The position numbers were made by a program, and so were the translations under genes. The notes beneath the pieces are model-generated. The model saw only the letters and a program-made list of their open reading frames with translations, made no database searches and was not told the origin of the DNA. From Thiomicrorhabdus sp. (GTDB taxonomy: Bacteria > Pseudomonadota > Gammaproteobacteria > Thiomicrospirales > Thiomicrospiraceae), in NCBI RefSeq assembly GCF_963662555.1, contig NZ_OY759719.1, positions 124,001 to 188,000 on the forward strand: a DNA stretch of 64,000 nt. Reading direction: 5' to 3'. How positions within the stretch are numbered: position 1 is the stretch's first letter; every line of letters begins with the position of its first letter. Positions 25,955 to 36,632 of the stretch are shown here, one piece after another.

Positions 25955-26722
25955 TTAAAAAAGCGTTGGCACGTTTTTATAAAGAATAAACGCCCCCATT
26001 AACACTAAAAACACAGCAAAACCGCGCTTTAAATGGTGTTGATTAATCTTGCTACTAATTTTGTGCCCTAACCAGCCACCAACAACACCTATAATTGAAA
26101 ATAGGCCAATAATTTGCCAGTCCACACTTAATTGCATTTCTTGTAAAACATGTAAATACTCTAAGAAACCTGCAAATGATTTAAAAGCAATAATCACCAA
26201 ACTGGTGCCTACTGCCAAACGCATAGACAAACCACCTAATAAAACCAACGCAGGAATAATTAAGAAACCACCGCCCACACCAACCAGGCCTGTTATTCCG
26301 CCAACAACAAATCCATCTAAAGCAATCTTGTAAATGGCTCGCTCTTCTTGCTCCATTTCTTCTGCATCGAGTTTTACTGGTTTAAACATTAAATAAGAAG
26401 CCACAATCATGAGCCCTGCAAAAATCAACATTTGCAATGCATCACTCACATAGTGAGCCAACCAAGCACCAAACACCGCACCCGCCATACCTGGCACACC
26501 AAAAATAACCACGGTACGCCATTTAACTAATTTTTGACGTGCATAAGGAATCGCTGAAAAAATACTAATAATTCCCACAATAATTAAAGAGCTGGCAATA
26601 GCAACTTTGGTCTCTTGTCCTACAAGATAGGTTAATACTGGTACCGTTAAAATAGATCCACCAGAACCTAATAAACCAAGTGTTAAGCCAATAAATAAGG
26701 CACCAATCCAAGCTAAAATCAT
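25955..26722 (-). CDS. TauE/SafE (TSUP) family permease
   Basis: The 255-residue protein has eight hydrophobic segments and two TSUP repeats: the N-terminal GLTLGLLGSGGSILTVPVLTYLVG and the middle GGITGLVGVGGGFLIIPALVLLGG, which are diagnostic. The family exports sulfite, sulfoacetate or related anions, which would fit a sulfur oxidiser, but no substrate can be assigned from sequence. It starts on the base after the trmA stop, so trmA and this gene share a transcript. A one-mismatch palindrome lies at 26283-26294 (Thr-Gly-Leu-Val). Confidence 0.88.
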   Translation of the reverse strand: MILAWIGALFIGLTLGLLGSGGSILTVPVLTYLVGQETKVAIASSLIIVGIISIFSAIPYARQKLVKWRTVVIFGVPGMAGAVFGAWLAHYVSDALQMLIFAGLMIVASYLMFKPVKLDAEEMEQEERAIYKIALDGFVVGGITGLVGVGGGFLIIPALVLLGGLSMRLAVGTSLVIIAFKSFAGFLEYLHVLQEMQLSVDWQIIGLFSIIGVVGGWLGHKISSKINQHHLKRGFAVFLVLMGAFILYKNVPTLF

Positions 26723-27820
26723 CTACTTTTCCTTTCTTTTTAAAAACACACCAGATTCAATGTGATGAGTATACGGAAATTGGTCAAACAGCGCTGTTTC
26801 AACAATATCATGGGTTTTCTGAATCGACTCTAAATCAATCGCCAGTGTTTCTGGATTGCAAGAGATATAAATAATGCGTTCAAATTCGGTGACCATTTTG
26901 CGAGTTAAATCATCCAATCCAGAGCGTGGTGGATCCACAAAAATAGTCTTAAAATCATAGCTCTTTAAATCAATATCTTTTAATCTAAAAAACTCTTGGC
27001 CTTGTAAAGCGGCACTAATCTCTTCAGCCGCCATCTTAATGACGGTAACATTTTCTATTTGGTTAGCGGCAATATTGTATTGTGCTGAAGCCACCGAGGT
27101 TTTTGATATTTCAGTTGCCAATACACGGTTGTAATGCTCACTTAACGCAATTGAAAAGTTGCCATTTCCGCAATAAAGTTCAATCAAATCCCCTTCTGCA
27201 TCAGCCGACATTTTGCGAGCCCAATGCAACATATTTTGAGCCATTTTGGCGTTAGGCTGAGTAAAGCTATTTTCTATTTGCTGATAGATAAATGTCTTAC
27301 CATCTACTTGCAGCTCTTCAACCACAAACTCTTCATCTAATAAAATCTTTTGTTTACGAGCTCGGCCGATGATATGGGTAATGGGTAAACTGTTTTTTAA
27401 AGCATTTGCTGCATTTAACCAGGCCTGGTCTTCTTTAATAGATTTGCGATAAATCAACGTCACCAACATCTGTCCGCTCAAGGTCGCTAAAAAATCTACC
27501 TGAAATAGACGTTCACGCAGAACGGGCTTCTGGGTGATTTCAGCCATCAATTTAGGCATTAGATCAGCAATCGACTCTATCGCCATTGGGCACTCTTTAA
27601 TTGCTACCTTCTCTTTGGTTTCCTGGTCAAACATAATGTAGTCAGACTCATCACCTTCATGCCAAATTCTAAACTCAGCACGAGCACGGTAATGTTTTGG
27701 GCTTGATGCAAACACGGTTTGTGGTTTGTTTAAAGCAGGTTCTGGAAGTAGTTGATTGAGTCTAGCTACTTTATCGGCTAATTGGCTATCATATTGTTCA
27801 GGAAAAACTTGGCAGAGCAT
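26723..27820 (-). CDS. trmA: tRNA (uracil-54-C5)-methyltransferase
   Basis: The 365-residue protein matches TrmA from the start ([34 protein letters not shown]) through the SAM site ([17 protein letters not shown]) to [11 protein letters not shown] and the catalytic Cys in [14 protein letters not shown]. It makes ribothymidine at position 54 of tRNAs. The length is normal. It is followed without gap by the TSUP permease. A palindrome copy at 27418-27429 reads Asp-Gln-Ala-Trp-Leu. Confidence 0.97.
   Translation of the reverse strand: MLCQVFPEQYDSQLADKVARLNQLLPEPALNKPQTVFASSPKHYRARAEFRIWHEGDESDYIMFDQETKEKVAIKECPMAIESIADLMPKLMAEITQKPVLRERLFQVDFLATLSGQMLVTLIYRKSIKEDQAWLNAANALKNSLPITHIIGRARKQKILLDEEFVVEELQVDGKTFIYQQIENSFTQPNAKMAQNMLHWARKMSADAEGDLIELYCGNGNFSIALSEHYNRVLATEISKTSVASAQYNIAANQIENVTVIKMAAEEISAALQGQEFFRLKDIDLKSYDFKTIFVDPPRSGLDDLTRKMVTEFERIIYISCNPETLAIDLESIQKTHDIVETALFDQFPYTHHIESGVFLKRKEK
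27418..27429. repeat. Palindrome copy 10 (in trmA)
   Basis: Perfect core, Gln-Ala-Trp frame on the minus strand, flanks AA..CT. Confidence 0.9.
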
Positions 27821-28084
27821 AATCTAAAGCTTTATGTTGAGATAAGTAAAAAAGAGCGGCAATTATACTTGATTCACTGCAAACTAGATATCCTCTTAAA
27901 CCAATGCTCATAAAACCTTAATAATTCCATACTTTTATCGCCCTTTCAAAATATTAGATTTTGCTTATTTATTTATATTAAATTGCCATTCTAAATTAGT
28001 GATTGATATTTAAATCGGGTAAAATGTGCGGTTCTTAGAAATTCATGTAACGCAATTAAACTAACGTAATCAAACGGCAAATTT

Positions 28085-31000
28085 ATGACTAATCGTACAG
28101 AACGCATTCAAACTCTTCGTAACCTTCTTAAAGAACGTGTAGTAGTTCTTGATGGGGCTATGGGCACCATGATTCAAAACCTGAATCTTACCGAAGAAGA
28201 CTTTAGAGGAACGCGTTTTGCCGACTATCACATGGACATCAAAGGCAATAATGACATCTTAGTCATTACCAAACCTGACGTAATTCGTGAGATTCACCTA
28301 TCGTTTTTGCGTAACGGTGCGGATATTCTTGAAACCAACACCTTTAACGCCACCACTATTGCCCAAGCTGATTACGACATGCAAGAGCATGTTACCGAAA
28401 TTAATATCGCCGCGGCTAAAGTGGCACGTGAAGCTTGTGACATTGCTGAAGCCGAAGACGGTAAACCACGTTTTGTTACGGGTGTTTTAGGGCCAACAAA
28501 CCGTACCGCCTCAATCTCACCTGATGTAAACGATCCAGGTTACCGTAATACCTCATTTGATGAACTCGTTGTTGCCTACAAACAAGCCACTCACGCACTT
28601 TTAGAAGGTGGTGTAGACACCATTCTGATTGAAACCATCTTTGATACGCTTAACGCCAAAGCGGCCATTTTTGCGGTAAAAGAGGTGGAAGATGAAGTCG
28701 GTTATGAAGTACCTATTCAGCTTTCAGGCACGATTACCGATGCTTCTGGCCGTACATTATCAGGTCAAACCACCGAAGCGTTTTACAATGCAGTTGCCCA
28801 TGCCGAACCTTTATCCGTCGGTTTAAACTGTGCATTAGGGCCACAAGAATTACGCCCTTACGTGCAAGAACTAAGCCGTGTTTGTGAAAGCTATGTTTCT
28901 ATTCACCCAAATGCTGGCCTGCCAAATGAATTTGGTGAATACGATGAAACTCCAGAGCAAATGGCCGAAGAGATTGCCGTTTGGGCAGATCGTGGTTGGA
29001 TCAATATTATTGGTGGCTGTTGTGGAACCACACCTGACCACGTACAAGCCATGGCAGAAGCGGCTTTAAAACACCCAGCACGTGCACTTCCAGAAGTTAA
29101 ACCAGCCTGTCGTTTATCGGGCTTAGAGCCGTTAAATATTGATGAAGAGAGCCTATTTGTTAACGTCGGTGAACGTAACAATGTCACCGGTTCTGCTCTA
29201 TTCAAACGTTTAATCATAGAAGAAAACTACGACGATGCCATTAACATTGCCGTTAAGCAAGTGGAAGATGGAGCACAAATCATCGATGTCAATATGGACG
29301 AAGGGATGCTGGATGCCAAAGCGTGCATGGTGCGTTTCTTAAACCTACTGGCCTCAGAACCTGAAGCGTCTCGTGTACCGATTATGATCGACTCCTCTAA
29401 GTTTGAAGTCATTGAAGCGGGCTTAAAGTGTATTCAAGGTAAAGGCGTGGTTAACTCCATCTCACTTAAAGAGGGTGAAGAAGCCTTTATTAAACACGCC
29501 ACCCTAGTTAAAAAATACGGTGCGGCGGCGATTGTTATGGCGTTTGACGAAGACGGTCAGGCCGATACCTTAGAGCGTAAAATCGAAATCTGTAAACGCT
29601 CTTATGAGGTGTTAACTCAAAAGGTCGGCTTTTTACCGCAAGACATTATTTTTGACCCAAATATCTTTGCAGTAGCTACCGGTATTGAAGAACACAACAA
29701 CTACGGTTTAGATTTTATTAACGCCGTCACTTGGATTAAAGCCAACTTACCTTACGCCAAAATCTCAGGTGGTGTTTCTAACGTCTCCTTCTCTTTCCGT
29801 GGTAATAACCCGGTGCGTGAAGCGATTCACTCGGTATTTTTGTACTACGCCATTAAAGAAGGCATGGACATGGGGATTGTAAACGCCGGGCAAATGGCGA
29901 TTTACGATGACCTACCAGAGAAACTACGCATTGCCGTAGAAGACGTCATTATGAACAAAGACCCAGAAGCGGGTGAACGTTTATTAGACATTGCCGCCGA
30001 GTTCTTGGGTGACGGCTCTGCCGCCTCTAAAGTCGCAGATTTATCATGGCGTGAAGCCTCAGTAGAAAAACGTTTAGAGCACTCTTTGGTAAAAGGGATT
30101 ACCGACTTTATTGAAGAAGACACCGAAGAAGCTCGCTTAAAATTAGGGGCACCCATTAACGTGATTGAAGGTCCATTAATGGACGGCATGAACGTGGTGG
30201 GTGACTTATTCGGTTCAGGTAAAATGTTCTTACCGCAAGTGGTTAAATCGGCCCGTGTTATGAAACGTGCCGTAGCCTATCTTGATCCATTCCTTCTAGC
30301 CGAAAAAGATTCGACTCGTGTGCAGGGTAAAATTGTTATGGCCACCGTAAAAGGTGACGTTCATGATATTGGTAAAAACATTGTAGGCGTGGTTCTGCAG
30401 TGTAATAACTTTGAAGTCATTGATCTTGGCGTAATGGTACCTGCCGAGAAAATCTTAGACACCGCTATTGCAGAAGGTGCGAATGTTATCGGTCTTTCAG
30501 GGCTAATCACCCCATCTTTAGAAGAGATGGTGAATGTGGCCAAGTTAATGAAAGAACGCGGCATGGACTTACCGTTGTTAATTGGTGGAGCTACCACCTC
30601 AAAGGCACACACCGCGGTTAAAATTGAACCACAATATGAGCATCCTGTGGTGTATGTTAAAGACGCCTCTCGTGCTGTAGGTGTGGCTCAAAGTTTAATT
30701 TCTGCCGATTTAAAAGGCGACTTTGCCGATAAGATTCGTGCGGAATATGAACAAGTGCGTGAAGAACGTAAAGCTCGTGCTAAAGAAGTACGTCGAATCC
30801 CAATTAACAAAGCCCGTGAAAACCCAGCATTAACTGACCAGGCCTGGGAAAATTACACGCCAGTTAAACCTAAGTTTTTAGGCACCAAGGTATTAGAAGA
30901 CTTTCCGCTAGAAACCCTAGTGGAACGTTTTGATTGGTCGCCTTTCTTCCAATCTTGGGAATTGCACGGCCTTTACCCACGCATCTTAGACGACAAAGTG

Positions 31001-31795
31001 GTCGGTGAAGAAGCCAAAAAAGTCTTTGCTGACGCACAAGTCATGTTGAAACAAATCATTGAAGAGAAATGGTTAACGGCAAAAGCTGTTTACGGTTTTT
31101 ACCCAGCAAACCGCGTGGGCGATGATATTGAAATCTATGCCGATGAAAGTCGCTCTGAAGTCATTCACACCTTCCACCATATTCGCCAACAGGCTGAGAA
31201 AAAACGAGGTGGTGCCAATAACTGTCTTTCTGATTTTGTGGCATCAAAAGAATCTGGTGTAGCCGACTATATTGGTTTGTTTGCCGTGACTGCAGGTATT
31301 GGTATTGATGAACACACCGACCGTTTTGAAGCCAATCACGATGACTATCAATCGATTATGCTTAAAGCTCTGGCCGACCGTTTTGCTGAAGCCTTTGCCG
31401 AAACCTTGCATGAGATTGTGCGTAAAGAAGATTGGGGTTATGCGCCAGATGAAGCCTTAGAAAACGAAGACCTCATTAAAGAACGTTACCAAGGGATTCG
31501 CCCAGCCGCGGGTTACCCTGCTTGCCCAGACCATACCGAGAAAGGTATTCTGTGGGAAATTCTAAAACCCGATGAAAAAATCGGCTTAGAGATTACCAGC
31601 AGTTTTGCGATGTACCCAACGGCAGCCGTTTCAGGTACCTACTTTGCTCACCCAGAATCTCGCTACTTTGGTGTAGGATCAGTCGGTCGAGATCAAGTAG
31701 AAGACTACGCCCACCGTAAAGGCTGGTCAATCGAAGAAACTGAAAAATGGTTAGCTCCTAATCTTGGATATGACCCAGAAGATTTTGCAAACTAA
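28085..31795 (+). CDS. metH: Cobalamin-dependent methionine synthase
   Basis: The 1236-residue protein has all four MetH modules: homocysteine domain (1-~330, zinc Cys pair in [12 protein letters not shown]), folate domain (~360-620, [14 protein letters not shown]), cobalamin domain (~655-900, with the cobalt-ligand His760 in [14 protein letters not shown]) and the AdoMet reactivation domain (~915-1236, [15 protein letters not shown]). It transfers the methyl group from methyl-THF to homocysteine. No cobalamin riboswitch was recognised in the 264-bp upstream gap. It is monocistronic and ends in a good terminator. A one-mismatch palindrome at 30837-30848 reads Gln-Ala-Trp. Confidence 0.98.
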   Translation: MTNRTERIQTLRNLLKERVVVLDGAMGTMIQNLNLTEEDFRGTRFADYHMDIKGNNDILVITKPDVIREIHLSFLRNGADILETNTFNATTIAQADYDMQEHVTEINIAAAKVAREACDIAEAEDGKPRFVTGVLGPTNRTASISPDVNDPGYRNTSFDELVVAYKQATHALLEGGVDTILIETIFDTLNAKAAIFAVKEVEDEVGYEVPIQLSGTITDASGRTLSGQTTEAFYNAVAHAEPLSVGLNCALGPQELRPYVQELSRVCESYVSIHPNAGLPNEFGEYDETPEQMAEEIAVWADRGWINIIGGCCGTTPDHVQAMAEAALKHPARALPEVKPACRLSGLEPLNIDEESLFVNVGERNNVTGSALFKRLIIEENYDDAINIAVKQVEDGAQIIDVNMDEGMLDAKACMVRFLNLLASEPEASRVPIMIDSSKFEVIEAGLKCIQGKGVVNSISLKEGEEAFIKHATLVKKYGAAAIVMAFDEDGQADTLERKIEICKRSYEVLTQKVGFLPQDIIFDPNIFAVATGIEEHNNYGLDFINAVTWIKANLPYAKISGGVSNVSFSFRGNNPVREAIHSVFLYYAIKEGMDMGIVNAGQMAIYDDLPEKLRIAVEDVIMNKDPEAGERLLDIAAEFLGDGSAASKVADLSWREASVEKRLEHSLVKGITDFIEEDTEEARLKLGAPINVIEGPLMDGMNVVGDLFGSGKMFLPQVVKSARVMKRAVAYLDPFLLAEKDSTRVQGKIVMATVKGDVHDIGKNIVGVVLQCNNFEVIDLGVMVPAEKILDTAIAEGANVIGLSGLITPSLEEMVNVAKLMKERGMDLPLLIGGATTSKAHTAVKIEPQYEHPVVYVKDASRAVGVAQSLISADLKGDFADKIRAEYEQVREERKARAKEVRRIPINKARENPALTDQAWENYTPVKPKFLGTKVLEDFPLETLVERFDWSPFFQSWELHGLYPRILDDKVVGEEAKKVFADAQVMLKQIIEEKWLTAKAVYGFYPANRVGDDIEIYADESRSEVIHTFHHIRQQAEKKRGGANNCLSDFVASKESGVADYIGLFAVTAGIGIDEHTDRFEANHDDYQSIMLKALADRFAEAFAETLHEIVRKEDWGYAPDEALENEDLIKERYQGIRPAAGYPACPDHTEKGILWEILKPDEKIGLEITSSFAMYPTAAVSGTYFAHPESRYFGVGSVGRDQVEDYAHRKGWSIEETEKWLAPNLGYDPEDFAN

Positions 31796-31820
31796 AGCAA
31801 TTTTCAACGTCTTAAAACTA

Positions 31821-31853
31821 AAAAAGCCTAAGAAATCATTTCTTAGGCTTTTT
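31821..31853. terminator. Intrinsic terminator of metH
   Basis: A 14-bp stem AAAAAGCCTAAGAA / TTCTTAGGCTTTTT around a five-base loop lies 26 bp after the metH stop. Confidence 0.88.
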
Positions 31854-31882
31854 GCTTTTATGGGCAACCAATTCTATAAATT

Positions 31883-31894
31883 ACCAGGCCTGGT
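31883..31894. repeat. Palindrome copy 11 (intergenic)
   Basis: Extended form TTACCAGGCCTGGTAA (31881-31896), between the metH terminator and the yjfB stop. Confidence 0.9.
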
Positions 31895-31917
31895 AAAACG
31901 CTGAACGCCTATCAAAA

Positions 31918-32136
31918 TTAAGCAGTAGTGTTGATATTATTCCCTAAATTAGCTGGTAAACCTTGTGTAGTTGGTGTTATTTGCGGAATAGACTCTATTA
32001 AGGCTAAGGCACTTTGAGTTTGAGTGTCTAAGGCTTTTTTTAACATACCCACACTAACTTGCTCTTGGTTATACACTTCTTTTTGTGCCAATACCGCACT
32101 GACAGCACCATTAACCGAAACATTAGAAATATCCAT
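31918..32136 (-). CDS. yjfB: YjfB-family putative motility protein
   Basis: The 72-residue protein (MDISNVSVNGAVSAVLAQKE...) has the short helical pattern of the YjfB family, including a central VGMLKKALDTQTQSALALIE helix, and an Ala/Asn-rich tail. The family is small and uncharacterised, usually linked to flagellar motility by co-occurrence. It has no operon partner here. The AGGAATAAAAATC before the ATG gives a usable ribosome site. Confidence 0.75.
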   Translation of the reverse strand: MDISNVSVNGAVSAVLAQKEVYNQEQVSVGMLKKALDTQTQSALALIESIPQITPTTQGLPANLGNNINTTA

Positions 32137-32413
32137 GATTTTTATTCCTATAAATCTTTATAAATTCAATATAGCAGACTTTTAATTTATATGCTTTTAA
32201 GACTAAAAAATATCAAGTAGTATATTCAACACACAGAATTAACAATTTATTCTTTATTATCAATATATTATATAAATACACTCATATAGATATAAAGATT
32301 ATTTCTGACCTCAATAAGACTTACTTATCGACCTAATAAAAACCCTGTTTTGACTCGGTTATTAAAAGGTTGAACAATAGTCTTTAAATTAAGATTCTTA
32401 AGGGTTTGGTGAC

Positions 32414-32902
32414 ATGGAAATTACAGTTTGGTCTGGATGGTTAGCGGGCCTGGCAATTGGTTTATTTGTTATTTTGCATTTTTGGCTTATTGGTAAACCT
32501 GCTGGTTGCTCAACGGGCTACGGAAATGTGTGCGGATATATATGTAAAAACATGAGTTATTACCATGAAGGAGAATATCGCCATAAAAACAATCCTAAGC
32601 TTTGGTTTTTAATTGGTATTCCTATTGGTGGGTTTTTGAGTGCGATGAGTTCACCAGAACCGTGGCATTTTAGTTTTGATATGGGCATGTATGAACAAAT
32701 TTTGCCGAATTCAGATGCAGCTAAAGCACTATGGTTGATTTTTGGCGGTATGTTATTAGGTTTTGGAGCCCGACTAGCGGGGGCTTGTACTACAGGGCAT
32801 GCATTGGTCGGTGGAGCGATGTTAAACCCGCCTAGTCTTTTAGCGGGTGCGGTATTTTTCATGAGTGCGTTTATAACCACTCGCCTGCTATTTGGAACCT
32901 AA
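32414..32902 (+). CDS. YeeE/YedE half-transporter (first of pair)
   Basis: The 162-residue membrane protein has four to five hydrophobic segments and the family's conserved Cys motif in GFGARLAGACTTGHALVGGAMLNPPSLLAG. YeeE/YedE proteins (TsuA, PmpA/PmpB) import thiosulfate or related sulfur species by relaying them across cysteines. A second Cys-rich stretch (GCSTGYGNVCGYICK) occurs near residue 35, more Cys than usual. The adjacent gene carries the second half, so the two probably form one heteromeric channel. Confidence 0.85.
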   Translation: MEITVWSGWLAGLAIGLFVILHFWLIGKPAGCSTGYGNVCGYICKNMSYYHEGEYRHKNNPKLWFLIGIPIGGFLSAMSSPEPWHFSFDMGMYEQILPNSDAAKALWLIFGGMLLGFGARLAGACTTGHALVGGAMLNPPSLLAGAVFFMSAFITTRLLFGT

Positions 32903-32972
32903 CCTTTTGCCCGTTTAATTTAGCCAAATATCTTAGCCATATATAAAACATGCTAGAAAAAGAAGAATAAAA

Positions 32973-33494
32973 ATGAAAAAAGAAAGCACACATAACTTAC
33001 CTATATTCAAAAGCATCAAATTAACACTCATCTCTTTTGGATATGCTTACCGTGCCAATATTCTGGGTTTATTGATGGGAGCAATCTTTGGTTTTTTAAT
33101 GAGTCATGCGGGGGCAACCACATTTGATTATCATGCAAAAATGTTTTTATTTATTGATATGCAGCTCATGAAGGTAATAGGAACTGCTGTTGTGGTTGCT
33201 ATAATTGGGGTCTATTTAATGAAAAAATACCATGTTCTGGCATTAACAACCGGAATGGAGGTGGACTTTGTTAAAAAACCTTATCAACAAGGATTGATTG
33301 CCGGAGCTTTTTTATTTGGGATTGGATGGGCAATGACGGCAGCTTGTCCAGGTACGGTTCCTGCCATGTTAGGCGAGGGTAAAATAAGTGCTGTTTTTAC
33401 CTTTATTGGATTGCTTTTAGGCACGATGGCGTATGGTGTTTTACAGAGTTTTATTGCCCATAACAAAAGTTACTCGGACACTTTTAAAGATTAA
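32973..33494 (+). CDS. YeeE/YedE half-transporter (second of pair)
   Basis: The 173-residue membrane protein has the complementary motif GIGWAMTAACPGTVPAMLGEGK, whose Cys is the conserved sulfur-relay residue. It lies 70 bp after the first half-transporter and the two together match the two-gene PmpA/PmpB layout. An uptake or efflux role for reduced sulfur compounds is inferred from the family; this suits the suspected sulfur-oxidising host. The ATG at 32973 follows a weak AGAAGAA. Confidence 0.85.
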   Translation: MKKESTHNLPIFKSIKLTLISFGYAYRANILGLLMGAIFGFLMSHAGATTFDYHAKMFLFIDMQLMKVIGTAVVVAIIGVYLMKKYHVLALTTGMEVDFVKKPYQQGLIAGAFLFGIGWAMTAACPGTVPAMLGEGKISAVFTFIGLLLGTMAYGVLQSFIAHNKSYSDTFKD

Positions 33495-33504
33495 ACCGCT
33501 AAAT

Positions 33505-33536
33505 TGGCTTTACCATTTTAAAGCCATTGGTTTTAT
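33505..33536 (+). terminator. Probable terminator after the YeeE pair
   Basis: Stem TGGCTTT / AAAGCCA with an eight-base loop, followed by TTGGTTTTATTT. It starts about 10 bp after the stop. Confidence 0.55.
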
Positions 33537-33732
33537 TTAAAATACCTCTCTTTTACGCTCACTTTCTTAGCCATTTTTAGTTATATGTTGTTCGTGCATG
33601 TAATAAAATTCATCAATAAGCTATAAATTCCTTTTAATTTCATTATAATACCTTCTTTTTCAAATTCTTAGCGGACAATAAGCCAGTGAAATCACTGCTA
33701 TTTTGCCACTACCCCTAGATAGAGAGCGAGCC

Positions 33733-35553
33733 ATGAAAACGGATCACATTCGCAATGTTGCGATTATTGCCCACGTTGACCACGGAAAAACCACCCTGGT
33801 TGACCAATTACTACAGCAGTCTGGAACATTTGACGATGTTCGTAAAGACTTGGGCGACCGTGTCATGGACTCGAACGACTTAGAAAAGGAACGTGGAATT
33901 ACCATCCTTTCTAAAAACACCGCAGTAAACTGGAACGGTTACCGTATCAATATCGTAGATACTCCGGGCCACGCCGACTTTGGTGGTGAAGTAGAACGTA
34001 TTCTATCTATGGTTGACTCAGTTTTACTACTTGTTGACTCTGTTGAAGGGCCAATGCCTCAAACACGTTTTGTAACGTCTAAAGCGTTAGCACAAGGTTT
34101 AAAGCCAATTGTTGTTATCAACAAAATCGACCGTCCTGGTGCTCGTCCTGATTGGGTACTTGACCAAACGTTTGATTTGTTTGACCGTTTAGGTGCAACC
34201 GATGAGCAGATGGACTTTGATGTTATCTACGCTTCTGGTTTAAATGGTTTTGCTGGTTTTGAAGAAGATGTTCGCGAAGGTGACATGCAGCCAGTTTTTG
34301 AAACTATTGTTGATAAAGTTCCGGCTCCAGATGTTGATATAGCAGGACCTTTCCAGCTTCAGTGTATCTCTCTAGACTACGATAACTACAAAGGTGTTAT
34401 TGGTACAGGACGTATCAAACGTGGTGCTGCTCAAGTGGGTATGCCAGTTGTTATTGTTGATGCTAAAGGTGAACAGCGTAAAGGTAAGATTGGTGAAATC
34501 TTTGGTTACATGGGTCTTGAGCGTATTAATGTTGATGAAGCTCACGCAGGTGATATCGTTGCATTCTCAGGTTTAGATCCACTAAACATCTCTGATACTT
34601 TATGTGATCCTAACCACCCTGAAGCACTTCCTGCTCTAACCGTTGACCAGCCGACTGTAAGCATGACTTTCCAAGTTAACGACTCTCCGTTTGTTGGTCA
34701 AGAAGGTAAGTTATTAACATCTCGTCAGATTCGTGAGCGTTTAGAAAAAGAACTTATTACTAACGTGGCTTTACGTGTTGAAGACACAGATGATGCAAAC
34801 AAATTCCGTGTTTCTGGTCGTGGTGAACTTCACCTTTCAGTATTGATTGAAACTATGCGTCGTGAAGGATTTGAGATGGGGATTTCTCGTCCAGAAGTTA
34901 TCTTCCGTGAAATAGATGGTGAAACTCAAGAACCTTATGAAACCCTAACCGTTGATGTACCTGAATTTGCTCAAGGTACGGTTATGGAAGGTTTAGGTCT
35001 TCGTAAAGCTGAAATGCAAGACATGGTTCCAGACGGACATGGCCGTGTACGTATTGACTTTATTATCCCTTCACGTGGTTTGATTGGTTACCGTACAGAA
35101 TTTATGACTGCGACTCAGGGTGAAGGTTTAATCTTCTCAAGTTTCTCTCATTATGGTCCTAAATTTACGGGTACTTTAGGTGAAAGAACACGTGGTGTAC
35201 TAATTTCTATGGAAAAAGGTAAAGCACTAGCGTTCTCTTTATTTAACTTACAGGATCGTGGTCGCTTATATGTTGGACACGGTGAAGAAGTATATGAAGG
35301 TATGGTTATTGGTCTGCACAGCCGTGCAAATGACTTAACCGTTAACCCTGTTAAAGGTAAGCAGTTAACTAACATGCGTGCTTCTGGTACAGATGAAGCG
35401 TTAACATTAACACCACCAATTCGCTTCTCGCTTGAGCAAGCACTTGAATTCATTGACGATGATGAGCTAGTTGAAGTAACACCTGAAAGCGTTCGTATCC
35501 GTAAGAAACTTCTTACAGAAAATGAACGTAAGCGTGCAGGACGTTCTAAGTAA
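33733..35553 (+). CDS. typA: Ribosome-associated GTPase TypA/BipA
   Basis: The product is 606 residues from the ATG at 33733, which gives the family start [22 protein letters not shown]; the in-frame ATG at 33703 would add ten unconserved residues. G motifs are AHVDHGKT (G1), RGITI (G2), DTPGHADF (G3) and NKIDRPGA (G4); the translation-factor beta-barrel, EF-G domain III/V-like regions and the TypA-specific C-terminal domain follow ([29 protein letters not shown]). It aids ribosome assembly and stress adaptation. Codon use is strongly biased, as for highly expressed genes. It is followed by a strong terminator. Confidence 0.97.
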   Translation: MKTDHIRNVAIIAHVDHGKTTLVDQLLQQSGTFDDVRKDLGDRVMDSNDLEKERGITILSKNTAVNWNGYRINIVDTPGHADFGGEVERILSMVDSVLLLVDSVEGPMPQTRFVTSKALAQGLKPIVVINKIDRPGARPDWVLDQTFDLFDRLGATDEQMDFDVIYASGLNGFAGFEEDVREGDMQPVFETIVDKVPAPDVDIAGPFQLQCISLDYDNYKGVIGTGRIKRGAAQVGMPVVIVDAKGEQRKGKIGEIFGYMGLERINVDEAHAGDIVAFSGLDPLNISDTLCDPNHPEALPALTVDQPTVSMTFQVNDSPFVGQEGKLLTSRQIRERLEKELITNVALRVEDTDDANKFRVSGRGELHLSVLIETMRREGFEMGISRPEVIFREIDGETQEPYETLTVDVPEFAQGTVMEGLGLRKAEMQDMVPDGHGRVRIDFIIPSRGLIGYRTEFMTATQGEGLIFSSFSHYGPKFTGTLGERTRGVLISMEKGKALAFSLFNLQDRGRLYVGHGEEVYEGMVIGLHSRANDLTVNPVKGKQLTNMRASGTDEALTLTPPIRFSLEQALEFIDDDELVEVTPESVRIRKKLLTENERKRAGRSK

Positions 35554-35572
35554 GTTTTTATCACTTAGACTG

Positions 35573-35604
35573 AAAAAGGCCTCATATTTGAGGCCTTTTT
35601 TTTT
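35573..35604 (+). terminator. Intrinsic terminator of typA
   Basis: Perfect stem AAAAAGGCCTC / GAGGCCTTTTT with an ATATTT loop and a nine-T run, 20 bp after the stop. Confidence 0.92.
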
Positions 35605-35632
35605 GCTAAAAATTCTTTGAAAAAACTGTTTT

Positions 35633-35644
35633 ACCAGGCCTGGT
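35633..35644. repeat. Palindrome copy 12 (intergenic, full 18-bp form)
   Basis: TTTACCAGGCCTGGTAAA at 35630-35647, just after the typA terminator. Confidence 0.9.
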
Positions 35645-35777
35645 AAATATATTTAATGACGTTAAATAGTCGACACTAAATAGAAGCTAAATAGTAAAAC
35701 TACAAACCCTATTTGCGGTAATGATAAAATGAAAAATCAATCGCCTAGCTTTCTCATTTTAAAGGACAGTCAACGCC

Positions 35778-36632
35778 ATGCTTCGTACAGTCATTTTACT
35801 TGTTGTTGTTACTTTGATATCGAGCTGTAGCTCTTCGGATTCGCCCACCTCTGAAAAACAAAAAGTAGATTTAATCATTTATAGCGGTATCACAATGGTG
35901 AGGCCTTTAAATGAATTGGTTAGAGAATTTGAAGCCAAAAATAATGTAAACATTGAGCTTAAACAAGGTGCTTCAGGTTACCTATATAAAGCAATTAAAA
36001 CGGAACATAAAGGTGATATTTTCTTTCCTGGTTCTAACTCTTATCGCCTTAAAAATAAGCATGATGGCTTTTTAAAAGACCATGTATTTGTTGGTTATAA
36101 CCGGTTAGCCATCGTGGTTGCCAAAGGTAACCCTAAACATATAACGAATGACTTAAAACAACTTACTAATCCAGATTATTCCGTAGTTTTATCGGCACCA
36201 GAATCAGGTGCGGTTGGCAAAAATGCAAAGGCAGTATTAGATAAGCAAGGATTAACTGGCGAGGTTTATGACAACGTTACTTTTTTTACAACCGATTCTC
36301 ATAGAATATTTAATGCCATTAAAGATGGTCAGGCTGACATCGCTTTAAATTGGTTTGCCACCACAAAATGGCCTGAAACAGAAGATTATATGGATGCTAT
36401 TTTACTGCCTGAGAGTATAGCGAAACCCAAGCGATTAGAATTGAATTTACTTTCATTCTCATCAAACCCTGAGTTGGCCAAAAAGTTTATGGCTTTTGCC
36501 AGTTCAAAACATGGCTTAGAAACTTTTGCTGAATATGGATTTTTAACGAATCAAGAACTAACTCAAGCCATAGCAAACATAAACAATAAAACAGACCAAG
36601 CTCGTCAGGCCACTGACCAAGAGGCAAGATGA
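35778..36632 (+). CDS. Solute-binding lipoprotein (ModA/WtpA-like), paired with kinase
   Basis: The 284-residue protein has a lipoprotein signal (LLVVVTLISSC, lipid Cys near residue 17). The mature part follows the type II periplasmic binding fold of molybdate/tungstate-binding proteins: DLIIYSGITMVRPLNELVREFE, GASGYLYKAI, GDIFFPGS and a hinge region DGQADIALNWFAT. The usual ABC permease and ATPase genes are missing; instead the stop overlaps the start of a hybrid histidine kinase by 4 bp. It therefore most likely presents a ligand (possibly an oxyanion) to the kinase rather than feeding a transporter. Ligand identity is inference only. Confidence 0.8.
   Translation: MLRTVILLVVVTLISSCSSSDSPTSEKQKVDLIIYSGITMVRPLNELVREFEAKNNVNIELKQGASGYLYKAIKTEHKGDIFFPGSNSYRLKNKHDGFLKDHVFVGYNRLAIVVAKGNPKHITNDLKQLTNPDYSVVLSAPESGAVGKNAKAVLDKQGLTGEVYDNVTFFTTDSHRIFNAIKDGQADIALNWFATTKWPETEDYMDAILLPESIAKPKRLELNLLSFSSNPELAKKFMAFASSKHGLETFAEYGFLTNQELTQAIANINNKTDQARQATDQEAR

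Noticed and set aside
28085..31795. Antisense ORFs within metH (e.g. 28903-29217 and 29902-30189)
   Set aside because: They are shadows of a highly conserved gene and lack ribosome sites or motifs.
33703..33732. Upstream start adding ten residues to TypA
   Set aside because: The family starts at MKTDHIRN; the extension has no conserved residues or good ribosome site.
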